64,000 bases of DNA from Mucilaginibacter endophyticus (lineage in GTDB: Bacteria; Bacteroidota; Bacteroidia; Sphingobacteriales; Sphingobacteriaceae). The stretch is taken from contig NZ_QPCG01000006.1 of the NCBI RefSeq assembly GCF_003351025.1, positions 1-64,000 of the forward strand, read 5' to 3'. Of the stretch, positions 43,001 through 50,810 are shown piece by piece. Numbering within the stretch: the first letter of the stretch is position 1; every line of letters starts with the position of its first letter. Below the pieces are notes generated by a model. It had not been told where the DNA came from. It did no database searches and saw only the letters and a program-made list of their open reading frames with translations. The position numbers and the translations under genes are program-made.

Positions 43001-43357
43001 ATTTTAGTTGTAGACGACAATAAAATGAACCTGATGATAGCCGGTAGGTTCTTAAAACGCTGGAACGCGCAGGTGCAGGAAGCTTTAAACGGACAGATAG
43101 CTGTTGATATGGTTAACCACAACTCTTACGATCTGATCATTATGGATTTACAAATGCCGGTAATGAACGGATTTGAAGCCACGGCGATCATCAGGCAATC
43201 GCACCCGGATATACCAGTTATAGCGCTCACCGCCGATGCCATGCCTGAAACCTATCAGCAAGCACTTGAAGCAGGCATGTGCGATTATCTTACCAAACCT
43301 TTTGTTCCCGAAATATTGTACAGCAAGCTGGCAAAGCATATCAGACAATCGGCTTAA
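40094..43357 (+). CDS. Membrane-bound multi-PAS hybrid sensor histidine kinase
   Basis: A 1087-residue membrane kinase. Residues about 12-180 have six or so hydrophobic helices. A coiled linker and a series of four PAS/PAC domains follow (starting near LHALINSLNDIIFEFDE, then two repeated EAQxIAKIGNWxYD units, then NKYKSVLEKINMIAITVDGDG). HisKA carries the phospho-acceptor His726 in SIMSHEIRTP, then the HATPase (DTGIGIS, GGTGLGLAI) and a receiver with Asp1018 (IIMDLQMPVMNG). The start at ATG 40094 is preferred over an in-frame TTG at 40070. No output gene is adjacent. The kinase core is very similar to that of the kinase at 59342. Confidence 0.93.
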   Translation: MALKGNSLVMIQNEATVYRLLLIGLFIASPSLHYLCFQNSYDPFWLRAINCFFCAVALFFSFINNAAFYKAAIVATISSFLVINNCILLSKNEFAHVYLFSAITTFIALTLFCRKRREFIVISEANIAAIVIAYFMATKPVISPTVLVVLILVFTLIAYVSFLVVMAYQYQLKKAVDNVMELNNNLMQNDAELREHRKHLHALINSLNDIIFEFDETKICRNVWFNELTERAVDPRVAIGKTLDMVVGPQKAHKYDMALNYVMANRKPTSVEFPSDYDSGHWFIANFTPVFDSDGTYTGRISASVVDITEQKKYELALKENESLLLEAQDIAKIGNWWYDHESKETHWSANLNDLLEIEEIPAGMNRFHYYISLVHPDDRENTFQYLNAIRSTSQNKFEHKFITPAGNLKYIRIQRGEKELRSGTGSGTRTFGIIQDITEARLADKAVKLSQLELMEAQAIAKIGNWKYDVATGNLSWSDELNNIYELGQDTSLYRKTFVNLLLKYVHPNDKNIIRKLLQSDANTMDSSHEYRIITPRGNLKYLSIIAGKRLYNEDGSVRKIIGTLQDITERKQAELDFRSAENKYKSVLEKINMIAITVDGDGTITFCNKYLAKLVGYKQQDLIGMNWMDNFIPDDLKDFLKNWFATNAILPHFVNPIICRNGEQRIISWQNTVFYDENGDIKETTSIGEDITDQQKAQQELIWAKEMAEKSSKFKSEFLSIMSHEIRTPMNAVIGSTNLLLDQDPRPEQMEYLNTLKFSGENLLAIINDILDYNKIEAGKLELNNSRFNIHQLIRKIKQSFESRAAEKALTLELIVDDTISGDLMGDAMRLSQVLNNLISNAIKFTHNGKVTIRLDKDVTTENTVTIKFAVTDTGIGISPESFNIVFDPFMQDQQVINNDYGGTGLGLAITKRLIELHNSTIAVSSELGKGTTFCFAINFTIAPAVAAPKPEVAPAPVTDNNLQGMNILVVDDNKMNLMIAGRFLKRWNAQVQEALNGQIAVDMVNHNSYDLIIMDLQMPVMNGFEATAIIRQSHPDIPVIALTADAMPETYQQALEAGMCDYLTKPFVPEILYSKLAKHIRQSA

Positions 43358-43415
43358 TTTCGGATTTGGGATGTTCGATTTCGGATTTATTCCCTGTCGA
43401 AATCTCTGTACTACA

Positions 43416-43484
43416 GGTTTATGAATGTAGTTACAAACTACATACATAGTCGTCCGAAGTCAGAGGCTTCGGACAGCGGACAGC
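43416..43484. repeat. Palindrome pair of the CTACAGG and CGAAGTCAGAGGCTTCG families
   Basis: TGTAGTTACAAACTACA and GTCCGAAGTCAGAGGCTTCGG occur side by side, as in the 23.6-23.9 kb region. Confidence 0.75.
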
Positions 43485-43490
43485 TGATTT

Positions 43491-43602
43491 AAAATATCAT
43501 GAAATCCTTCAATCATGAAAATCAAGGTTCAAAAAAAAGCGACTGGTAACCCAATCGCTTCAAAATATCATGAAATCCTTCGATCATGAAAATCAGGGTT
43601 CA
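43491..43602. repeat. Two 41-bp direct repeats flanking a terminator
   Basis: Copies at 43491-43531 and 43562-43602 (starting AAAATATCATGAAATCCTTC) differ at two positions. The DUF3347 terminator lies exactly between them. The word is related to that at 15350-15428. Confidence 0.85.
43531..43560 (-). terminator. Intrinsic terminator of the DUF3347 gene
   Basis: On the minus strand AAGCGATTGG and CCAGTCGCTT form a 10-bp stem with a 4-base loop, followed by T8. Confidence 0.85.
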
Positions 43603-43605
43603 GCC

Positions 43606-44145
43606 TTAATTAATCTGCTCCTTTACTGATCCGCACTCTTTCATATGCTCCGGGAAATATGGATTTACAATAGGCTTTGTTGATGAAAGCCAGTAACCAC
43701 CTTTACCGCCATCGGCCATAGGGCAAAAATCAACATAAATTGGGGCTGACTTTAGTTTGGCGCCTTTTACTAAGGCAATCACATCTTTGCTTAATACCAA
43801 AAACGCGTCGCGCTGTGCTTTAATATCGGCAGCTGTTGTTATCTGATGGGCTACGGTAGCTGTTTCGGTGCAACCTTTAATGCCTGAAAGTTTACCTTCC
43901 AGATCGGTAGCAGCAGTTTTAATTCCGACTACGTCTGATTTAATAAACTCATCTTTTAAAGCGATATAGGCTTTTAAAACATCACTTGTGTTAGCGGTAT
44001 CAGCGGCAACCTGTGTTTCAGCGGGTTTAGCAGCGTTGGTTGCGGTTGAATCGGCTTTAGTTGAGTCCTGTTGTTTGGCTGGCTGGTTACAAGCGGTTGC
44101 GGCAGCCAAAGCCGCTAAAAAGCAAAATCCTTTAATTGTTTTCAT
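43606..44145 (-). CDS. DUF3347 domain lipoprotein
   Basis: A 179-residue lipoprotein; the signal segment ends AAATAC (Cys19) and is followed by a Lys/Ser/Thr/Ala-rich linker to about residue 55. The DUF3347 domain follows, recognised by SDVLKAYIALKDEFIKSD and the C-terminal VDFCPMADGGKGGYWLSS...NPYF...MKECG. The conserved Cys-Pro-Met and final Cys suggest metal (copper) binding; related domains occur with efflux systems, but function here is inferred. The start at 44145 is 7 bases after the stop of the upstream permease gene, so the two form an operon. Confidence 0.87.
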   Translation of the reverse strand: MKTIKGFCFLAALAAATACNQPAKQQDSTKADSTATNAAKPAETQVAADTANTSDVLKAYIALKDEFIKSDVVGIKTAATDLEGKLSGIKGCTETATVAHQITTAADIKAQRDAFLVLSKDVIALVKGAKLKSAPIYVDFCPMADGGKGGYWLSSTKPIVNPYFPEHMKECGSVKEQIN

Positions 44146-44152
44146 ATCAATG

Positions 44153-45400
44153 TTAGTTTGTACGGATGGCTTCAACCGGATCAAGCCTTGATGCTGAATA
44201 GGCAGGAATGATACCGGCTATTACACCTATAATAATTGAATAGCTTAAACCTCTTGAAATGTTAGCGGCATCAAGTATTACCTGTACATCTAACGCGGCC
44301 TTGACGGCAAACGTACCGAGATACACGAAAAGCAACCCGATGATCCCCCCTACAAAACAAAGCAGTACCGACTCAATTAAAAACTGCAATAATATGAAAT
44401 AGTTTTTAGCGCCTAATGATTTTTGTATGCCGATGATATTGGTACGTTCCTTTACCGATACGAACATGATATTAGCTATCCCGAAGCCTCCTACCAGGAT
44501 AGAAAAACCGCCGATAATAGCCCCCGCTATATTAACAACCTTAAACAAGTCATCAAGTTGCTGGGTGATCATGGTGGTACGGTTCAATGAAAAATTATCG
44601 TCAGCACCGGGCCTTAACCTCCTGATAGAACGCATCAGGCCTTTAATCTCGCTTTCAACATCATCGGTAGGGATACCTTTTTTGCCGCGCACGATGATGG
44701 ACGGCCCATATTTAGAGCTTTGAATATCAATTAAATTGCGGGCAAAGTTAAGAGGCAGTAATACCTCTTTATCTGTCGAGATACCCAGCATATCCTTACC
44801 CTGCTTTGAAAACACGCCTACAACGGTAACATAACGTCCCATTACTTTAATCTGCTTACCAACGGCGTCACCATCAGGGAAAAGGTTTTGTGCTATATCA
44901 TACCCGATGTTGGTTATAGGCGCGCCGGTTTTTGATTCCATATCGGTAAAGTACCTGCCGCTTTCAAAATCAAAATTCCAGGTTTTGTCGTGATCTGCCG
45001 ACGCGGCATCAACCTGAGCGCCTTCAACTGTGTTACTTTTATATTTGATGGTACGGTTATCGATGTTTATTTCATAAGATAAAGCTTCGGCAGTGGTGAT
45101 ACGGCGCGAGAGTTCGTTAAAGTCACGCAGATCAGACTCCGGCCTTTGCAGGTATTTCCACCAGGGGAAATCACTACCGCCTACCCAGGGCCATTTTTGT
45201 ACGTATATACTATTGTTACCAAGTTTGTTAACACTGGTTTGCAGATTATTGCGCAGCGTATCAACTGCCGACTGAACAGCAATAATGGTAAATATACCAA
45301 TGGTTACCCCCAGCAACGATAACAACGTACGTGTTTTGTTCTGCCGCAGGGCGTCGCCCGCAAACAAAAAACTTTCCCTTAAAAGTTTTAAAAAAAGCAT
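44153..45400 (-). CDS. MacB/FtsX-type ABC transporter permease
   Basis: A 415-residue inner-membrane protein with one N-terminal transmembrane helix (about 20-42), a periplasmic MacB-PCD domain (about 45-265), and three C-terminal helices of the FtsX fold (about 285-405) ending SRLDPVEAIR. Such permeases work with a LolD/MacB-type ATPase to move lipids, lipoproteins or peptides mechanically across the envelope. No ATPase is encoded next to it; a matching orphan ATPase lies about 8 kb away at 53390. The DUF3347 lipoprotein gene follows directly. Confidence 0.9.
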   Translation of the reverse strand: MLFLKLLRESFLFAGDALRQNKTRTLLSLLGVTIGIFTIIAVQSAVDTLRNNLQTSVNKLGNNSIYVQKWPWVGGSDFPWWKYLQRPESDLRDFNELSRRITTAEALSYEINIDNRTIKYKSNTVEGAQVDAASADHDKTWNFDFESGRYFTDMESKTGAPITNIGYDIAQNLFPDGDAVGKQIKVMGRYVTVVGVFSKQGKDMLGISTDKEVLLPLNFARNLIDIQSSKYGPSIIVRGKKGIPTDDVESEIKGLMRSIRRLRPGADDNFSLNRTTMITQQLDDLFKVVNIAGAIIGGFSILVGGFGIANIMFVSVKERTNIIGIQKSLGAKNYFILLQFLIESVLLCFVGGIIGLLFVYLGTFAVKAALDVQVILDAANISRGLSYSIIIGVIAGIIPAYSASRLDPVEAIRTN

Positions 45401-45626
45401 ATAACTTATTTTGATCTTACTTGTTAATCAACCTTTATTGCACGGTAAAAAAGCGCCTGGAGGTAATAAAACAGCCGGTGTTATTATTCCTAAAATGTTT
45501 AACAACCTGCTGATGTTTTTTAGACAACAGCGGGTGATTTAAGTTACAGTATTTTTTAATTAATATAACAGTAGTGTAATTAAAACCCTTCTTAAAAAAA
45601 TCTGTTAAATTAACAAAAAAAATTCG

Positions 45627-45634
45627 TACATTTG
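45627..45634 (+). promoter_or_regulatory. -7 element for queA
   Basis: TACATTTG is an exact match to TAnnTTTG, followed by CGCCC, and lies 27 bases before the ATG at 45662. Confidence 0.65.
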
Positions 45635-45661
45635 CGCCCTTGAAAATTCATAAAAACAAGC

Positions 45662-46711
<1,050 letters not shown>

Positions 46712-46714
46712 TAT

Positions 46715-46925
46715 TATTAGATGTGAGATATAAGATTTGAGATATGAGACTACGGTTTCATATCTCATTTTTTTTGTGGTAGTTTTATTAGATTTGAGAT
46801 GAGAGACACATTATATGCTATTAGATCTTATTTCTTTTACAGCCAATTTTGTTAGATATTAGTCAACTCAAATCATGGCAGCTTCCAATCTCAAATCTCA
46901 TATCTCAAATCTCATATCTAATCTC
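46715..46925. repeat. ATCTCAAATCTCAT-word repeat with inverted arms, entering ispD
   Basis: The left arm holds GAGATATAAGATTTGAGATATGAGA, complemented by TTTCATATCTCA and by CTCAAATCTCATATCTCAA further on. The last 45 bases (46881-46925) are inside the ispD reading frame. The word period is about 7-8 bases. Confidence 0.82.
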
Positions 46926-47603
46926 CCCAACTACGTCATTATAGTAGCCGGCGGTTCGGGCAGCCGGATGCAATCGAACCTGCCTAAACAGTTTTTATTA
47001 CTTAACGGCAAGCCGGTACTGATGCACACAATTGAGGCCTTTGAGCAGTCAGCATTTAAGCCGGGCATTATATTGGTTTTACCCGAAGCCTATCATACTT
47101 ATTGGCAGCAGCTGATTGAGGAATACTCTTTCACCATCCCCCACCGGTTGGTTACAGGCGGCGAAACCCGCTTTCACTCCGTTAAGAACGGGCTTAGCAT
47201 CATTACAGACACAGAAGCTCTGGTAGCAATTCAGGATGCAGTACGCCCGCTTGTATCGCCTTTAATCATTGACAATGCCTATCGGTGCGCTGCTGAACAC
47301 GGAACAGCCGTAGTAGCCGTTAAAAGCCGCGATTCGATACGGCAAGTAAGAGATGACAAATCGGTCAGTTTAATCAGGGACGAGATTTACCTGGTGCAAA
47401 CCCCACAAACCTTTAAAGCATCGTTGTTGAGAAAAGCGTACGAGCAGCCTTTCAATAGTACATTCACGGATGATGCCAGTGTTGTTGAGCAATACGGTGC
47501 CGAGATAAAACTTACCGAGGGCGATCACAGCAATATCAAGATCACCTTCCCCGAAGATATCGCTATTGCCGAACTGTTATTAAACAAAAAGCCACAGCTA
47601 TAA
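46875..47603 (+). CDS. ispD: 2-C-methyl-D-erythritol 4-phosphate cytidylyltransferase IspD
   Basis: A 242-residue enzyme of the non-mevalonate isoprenoid pathway that attaches CMP to MEP. The nucleotide-binding signature is IVAGGSGSRMQSNLPKQFL. Later segments VAIQDAVRPLV and TDDASVVEQYG are standard. Family members normally begin only a few residues before the VIIVAGG strand. Here about 17 residues precede it, and residues 4-16 (NLKSHISNLISNL) are encoded by the intergenic TCTCATATC repeat. No alternative ATG, GTG or TTG occurs between the repeat and the core, so the repeat appears to supply the start and N-terminus. The protein core is intact. Confidence 0.93.
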   Translation: MAASNLKSHISNLISNLPNYVIIVAGGSGSRMQSNLPKQFLLLNGKPVLMHTIEAFEQSAFKPGIILVLPEAYHTYWQQLIEEYSFTIPHRLVTGGETRFHSVKNGLSIITDTEALVAIQDAVRPLVSPLIIDNAYRCAAEHGTAVVAVKSRDSIRQVRDDKSVSLIRDEIYLVQTPQTFKASLLRKAYEQPFNSTFTDDASVVEQYGAEIKLTEGDHSNIKITFPEDIAIAELLLNKKPQL

Positions 47604-47619
47604 CAGCCATGGCTTTTTC
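47586..47619 (+). terminator. Intrinsic terminator overlapping the ispD stop
   Basis: AAAAAGCCA and TGGCTTTTT form a 9-bp stem around a 16-base loop. The left arm lies in the last codons of ispD. Confidence 0.7.
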
Positions 47620-47645
47620 TATTTGCAATACAAGGTTAAAATTGT

Positions 47646-47792
47646 TTATGCACGCCTGATTACGCCTAAAAGCAGGGCTATTATAGCTATTACCAATAAA
47701 ACGTGAATTAAACCAGGTGCAGAGTATGCAAAAAAGCCAATTGCCCATCCTATTACAAGGATAACAGCGATAATGTACAGTAAACCTCTCAT
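47646..47792 (-). CDS. Small membrane protein of the lmo0937 type, 48 aa
   Basis: A 48-residue protein with two hydrophobic helices joined by a short Pro-Gly turn (about 3-22 and 28-45), ending RRA. It matches my recollection of the lmo0937 family, whose members have the pattern LLYxIAVILVIGWAIGFF and GLIHVLLVIAIIALL. Members are small envelope proteins that are often stress-induced; their function is unknown. The coding frame ends 43 bases from ispD, in the opposite direction. The start is the ATG at 47792. Confidence 0.82.
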   Translation of the reverse strand: MRGLLYIIAVILVIGWAIGFFAYSAPGLIHVLLVIAIIALLLGVIRRA

Positions 47793-47861
47793 TTTGTATG
47801 TTTTTAATTAAGTAAATGTGAATTCACCTATACTAAAATCATTCCAAAAAGTAGTGGCTAA

Positions 47862-47890
47862 CAAAAAAACCCTTATTGCTAAGGGTTTTA
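47862..47890 (-). terminator. Intrinsic terminator of the DUF2795 gene
   Basis: On the minus strand AAAACCCTTA and TAAGGGTTTTTTTG pair around GCAA. It lies 10 bases after the stop codon. Confidence 0.85.
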
Positions 47891-47899
47891 TTATCGTGA

Positions 47900-48121
47900 T
47901 TAATACTCGTCTTCGTTAAAGAAGAAGTCATCTTTAGTCGGATAATCCGGCCAAATCTCTTCTATGTTTTCGTACGGTTCGCCATCATCTTCAAGTGCCT
48001 GAAGGTTTTCGATAACCTCAACAGGAGCGCCTGAACGGATAGCATAATCAATTAATTCGTCTTTTGTTGCGGGCCATGGTGCATCTTCCAGGTGCGATGC
48101 CAGTTCAAGTGTCCAATACAT
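47900..48121 (-). CDS. DUF2795 domain protein, 73 aa
   Basis: A 73-residue acidic protein of the DUF2795 family. It begins MYWTLELASHLEDAPWPATKDELIDYAIRSGAP, which is the characteristic layout, and ends with an Asp/Glu/Phe-rich tail. Family function is unknown; it has been seen as a small cytoplasmic protein in Bacteroidota. It is a single-gene unit with a strong terminator, and sits upstream-divergent from nothing recognisable. Confidence 0.85.
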   Translation of the reverse strand: MYWTLELASHLEDAPWPATKDELIDYAIRSGAPVEVIENLQALEDDGEPYENIEEIWPDYPTKDDFFFNEDEY

Positions 48122-48215
48122 CGTTTTTATTTATATTTATAATTATCAGTAAAATTTGCTTTTTCGCAAAAGTATAACATTTTCAAATTGAATATCAATA
48201 TTTTTTTTCAATTTT

Positions 48216-48764
48216 TTAAACCCGTGGTATCCACTGATTTTCAGCTATTTCATTAACATTTGCAATTTTGCGGGCCAAAATGAACAGGTAATCACTCAAC
48301 CTGTTCAGATAAATATTCACTTTTTCATCAACTGTACTCTCTTCGGCAAGCTGAACGGTGATCCTTTCGGCACGGCGACAAACGCATCTTGCAATATGGC
48401 AAAATGAAATAACATTACTACCACCGGGCAAAATAAAATGTTTTAGCGGCGGCAGTTTTTCGTTCATGTTGTCTATCTCCGTTTCCAATGCTTCCACATC
48501 GCTCAGGTACAAGTCGGGGATGATCATTTTTGAGCGCTCCGGATCTGCCGCCAGTGATGATCCAATAGTAAACAATCTGTCCTGTATCTGCTTCAATACC
48601 TCCTTATCATGCGCATCAATATCCTGATCGCGAATTAACCCTATGTACGAGTTTAGTTCGTCAACAGTTCCATAACTTTCAATCCGGATATGATGCTTGG
48701 GCACACGGGTACCACCAATTAATGAGGTAAACCCCTTATCGCCCGTTTTAGTATATATCTTCAT
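48216..48764 (-). CDS. Cob(I)yrinic acid a,c-diamide adenosyltransferase, PduO type
   Basis: A 182-residue enzyme that transfers the 5'-deoxyadenosyl group of ATP to cob(I)alamin. The N-terminal ATP loop is KIYTKTGDKGFTSLIGGTRVPK, the family Arg-rich signature is RCVCRRAER, and YLNRLSDYLFILAR closes the helical bundle. It belongs to the PduO/ATR family rather than CobA or EutT. There is no B12-dependent enzyme or cobalamin riboswitch nearby. It is cytoplasmic. It is separated from the DUF2795 gene by 94 bases of AT-rich DNA with no clear terminator. Confidence 0.93.
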   Translation of the reverse strand: MKIYTKTGDKGFTSLIGGTRVPKHHIRIESYGTVDELNSYIGLIRDQDIDAHDKEVLKQIQDRLFTIGSSLAADPERSKMIIPDLYLSDVEALETEIDNMNEKLPPLKHFILPGGSNVISFCHIARCVCRRAERITVQLAEESTVDEKVNIYLNRLSDYLFILARKIANVNEIAENQWIPRV

Positions 48765-49003
48765 GCTTAATTTAACAATTAAACCACAACAATCTGGTTA
48801 CAAAAAATAGCTATGCTGGCTATCAGCAAATTAAATAACGCCTGCAAAATCTTTTTTTCATGATTACTGTTATTCCAAAGCTATCATCTTAAAATTTGTA
48901 TTTCATAGCAATTAGTATATTTTTTGCTAATGAAGTGTAATTTTTAAAATGTTAGCTTAAACTTGCATTAGTAACATCATCTAACATACTTAGTGTTAAA
49001 CCC

Positions 49004-50029
49004 ATGAAATCAATCATATTATCATCTAAGCTTCTTTGTCTTTCCCTTGTAATACTGCTTTCAACCGGTTTTAGCTGCGGCGGAAACAGTAAAAGTAGCA
49101 GTGGCAGCGACAGTAATAAGGCGGTGTCAAATAAACCAGCTCCTCCTAAAGTAACCATGGCCAGTTTGCTGAGCGAGAAACAATTCAATGATCTTTTTCC
49201 GCAGCGCGATAAATTTTACACCTACGCTTCCTTTATTAAAGCCGCCGATGAGTTGGGCATAATCAAAGTAAAAGTAACCCGGCGGGCAACATCTGTTTAC
49301 CAGTTGGTACGTACCGATAAAAAAACAAATAAAAGCACTGTTGTGCGCCAGGATGTTGACTGGAATGAAGAATGGGCCAAAGCCAAACCAGATAGTACTT
49401 ACACCATTGATTACAGTAATTTTTGTACCGAATACAGCGCTGATGTAAATAAAAAGGAGCTCGCGGCCTTCTTCGCGCATATTGCCCATGAAACACGTCA
49501 CGGCATGAATGCCTCTTATACCGACGGCTTGATGCTGATCCACGAAAGTAATACCAGCCTACCCTACGTTGCCGAAAATGATGAATACCCACCTGTAGCC
49601 GGTAAAAAATACTATGGCCGCGGACCAATGCAGCTAAGCTACAATGGCAACTATGGCTATGCATCCGATTGTATTTTAGGCGATGATAAAATACTGCTGC
49701 AAAACCCTGAGTTAGTGGAAACCGATCCTGTAATGGCGTTTAAAACAGCTATTTATTTTTGGATGACCCCTCAAACGCACAAACCTTCGGCACATGATGT
49801 TATGACCGGCAAATGGCAGCCTAATGCCGAAGATAAGGCCGCTGGCCGTACACCAGGCTTTGGCATGACCATCAATATCGTAAACGGCGACGTTGAATGT
49901 AATAAAGGCGAAAATATGTACAACATGAACGACAGGATTGGCTTTTACCAGTTTTTCCTGAAAAAGATGGGCGTGAACGATCCAAATTGTGTTTGTTCAT
50001 GTGGAAAAATGAAACCATATCCTAACTAA
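49004..50029 (+). CDS. Glycoside hydrolase family 19 (chitinase-like) lipoprotein
   Basis: A 341-residue secreted enzyme. The signal segment ends STGFSC (Cys25), then a Ser/Gly/Asn linker to about 45, so it is a lipoprotein. The GH19 catalytic domain starts near residue 55. The general acid is Glu163 in the HET motif of FAHIAHETRHGMN, and YYGRGPMQLSYNGNYG and FWMTPQ are characteristic later motifs. GH19 enzymes cleave chitin or, in some bacteria, peptidoglycan. No carbohydrate-binding module is seen. It is followed 67 bases later by a gene of unknown function on the same strand. Confidence 0.92.
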   Translation: MKSIILSSKLLCLSLVILLSTGFSCGGNSKSSSGSDSNKAVSNKPAPPKVTMASLLSEKQFNDLFPQRDKFYTYASFIKAADELGIIKVKVTRRATSVYQLVRTDKKTNKSTVVRQDVDWNEEWAKAKPDSTYTIDYSNFCTEYSADVNKKELAAFFAHIAHETRHGMNASYTDGLMLIHESNTSLPYVAENDEYPPVAGKKYYGRGPMQLSYNGNYGYASDCILGDDKILLQNPELVETDPVMAFKTAIYFWMTPQTHKPSAHDVMTGKWQPNAEDKAAGRTPGFGMTINIVNGDVECNKGENMYNMNDRIGFYQFFLKKMGVNDPNCVCSCGKMKPYPN

Positions 50030-50096
50030 TCACTTTTTGAATTTTGTTGCGAAAAAGTTATTATTGTGTTAATCATTAACACTAAACTTTATAAAA

Positions 50097-50708
50097 GTGT
50101 CAGCTTCCCTTGATACAACACAAATTGCAACACCGGTAACGGATATAAATGCTATACTTGAAACGCTTCAGCAAAGATTCAGGATTGAGCAAACCGGACA
50201 TATTGATTTTCATTTAGAACAGTTCAGCGTATTTAAAAATTACAGCGATGTAAGCCTGAGCGGCTCCTATGCTGTAAAAAATAAAAACAACGATAGTTAC
50301 ATACTTTTTACTGAGGCCACACCTAAACATGCCGACCACGGTAAAATTATAACTACCGAACATCACGTTTGGGCGCTGGCCTACTTAAAACACGATTTTG
50401 GAAAGGTACTCATCAGGCGCGAAACGCTTGTTGATAAAATCAAGGAACTCATCCACCCCGTTGAGCTTGATTTTGCCGAGGATAAAGCATTCAGCGATAC
50501 GTTTTACATGCTGGTAAGTGACCGCCAAAAAGCGACAACCGGTGCCGATCGTAATTTTCGGAATGTGGTAATGGATATCCGTTTGGATGATTTTGTGATT
50601 GAGATAGTTGAACATACCCTGATCATAGGCAACACCCAAGCCAGAAACGCCGAAAAAGCTATGCACCTGGCGGAGTTTGTTTCGAGGTTATGTACTACCT
50701 GCGATTAA
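50097..50708 (+). CDS. Hypothetical protein, 203 aa, GTG start
   Basis: A 203-residue cytoplasmic protein I cannot place in a family. It has no signal peptide or hydrophobic helix. Residues about 30-180 look like an alternating alpha/beta domain with segments such as DIRLDDFVIEIVEHTLIIGNTQARNAEKAMHLAEFVSRL. The ATG-less start at 50097 is GTG, the next in-frame ATG is more than 120 codons further on, and coding pattern is good throughout, so GTG is likely. It follows the GH19 gene in the same direction and may share its transcript. It ends CTTCD. Confidence 0.7.
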   Translation: MSASLDTTQIATPVTDINAILETLQQRFRIEQTGHIDFHLEQFSVFKNYSDVSLSGSYAVKNKNNDSYILFTEATPKHADHGKIITTEHHVWALAYLKHDFGKVLIRRETLVDKIKELIHPVELDFAEDKAFSDTFYMLVSDRQKATTGADRNFRNVVMDIRLDDFVIEIVEHTLIIGNTQARNAEKAMHLAEFVSRLCTTCD

Positions 50709-50726
50709 AAAACGCCCCCTTTTCAA

Positions 50727-50806
50727 TGTAGAGACGCATCACATGCGTCTCTCTGCAATAACATATCGACCGGCATATTCATAGACGCATGAGATGCGTC
50801 TCTACA
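50727..50806. repeat. TGTAGAGACGCAT-type palindromic element
   Basis: TGTAGAGACGCATC and GATGCGTCTCTACA are the outer arms, and each half is itself a smaller palindrome (ACGCATCACATGCGT, ACGCATGAGATGCGT). It separates two convergent genes and may stop transcription in both directions. Confidence 0.85.
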
Positions 50807-50810
50807 TCAA

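Noticed and set aside
48765..49003. Cobalamin riboswitch near the adenosyltransferase gene
   Set aside because: No B12-box or expected stems could be recognised in the AT-rich sequence.
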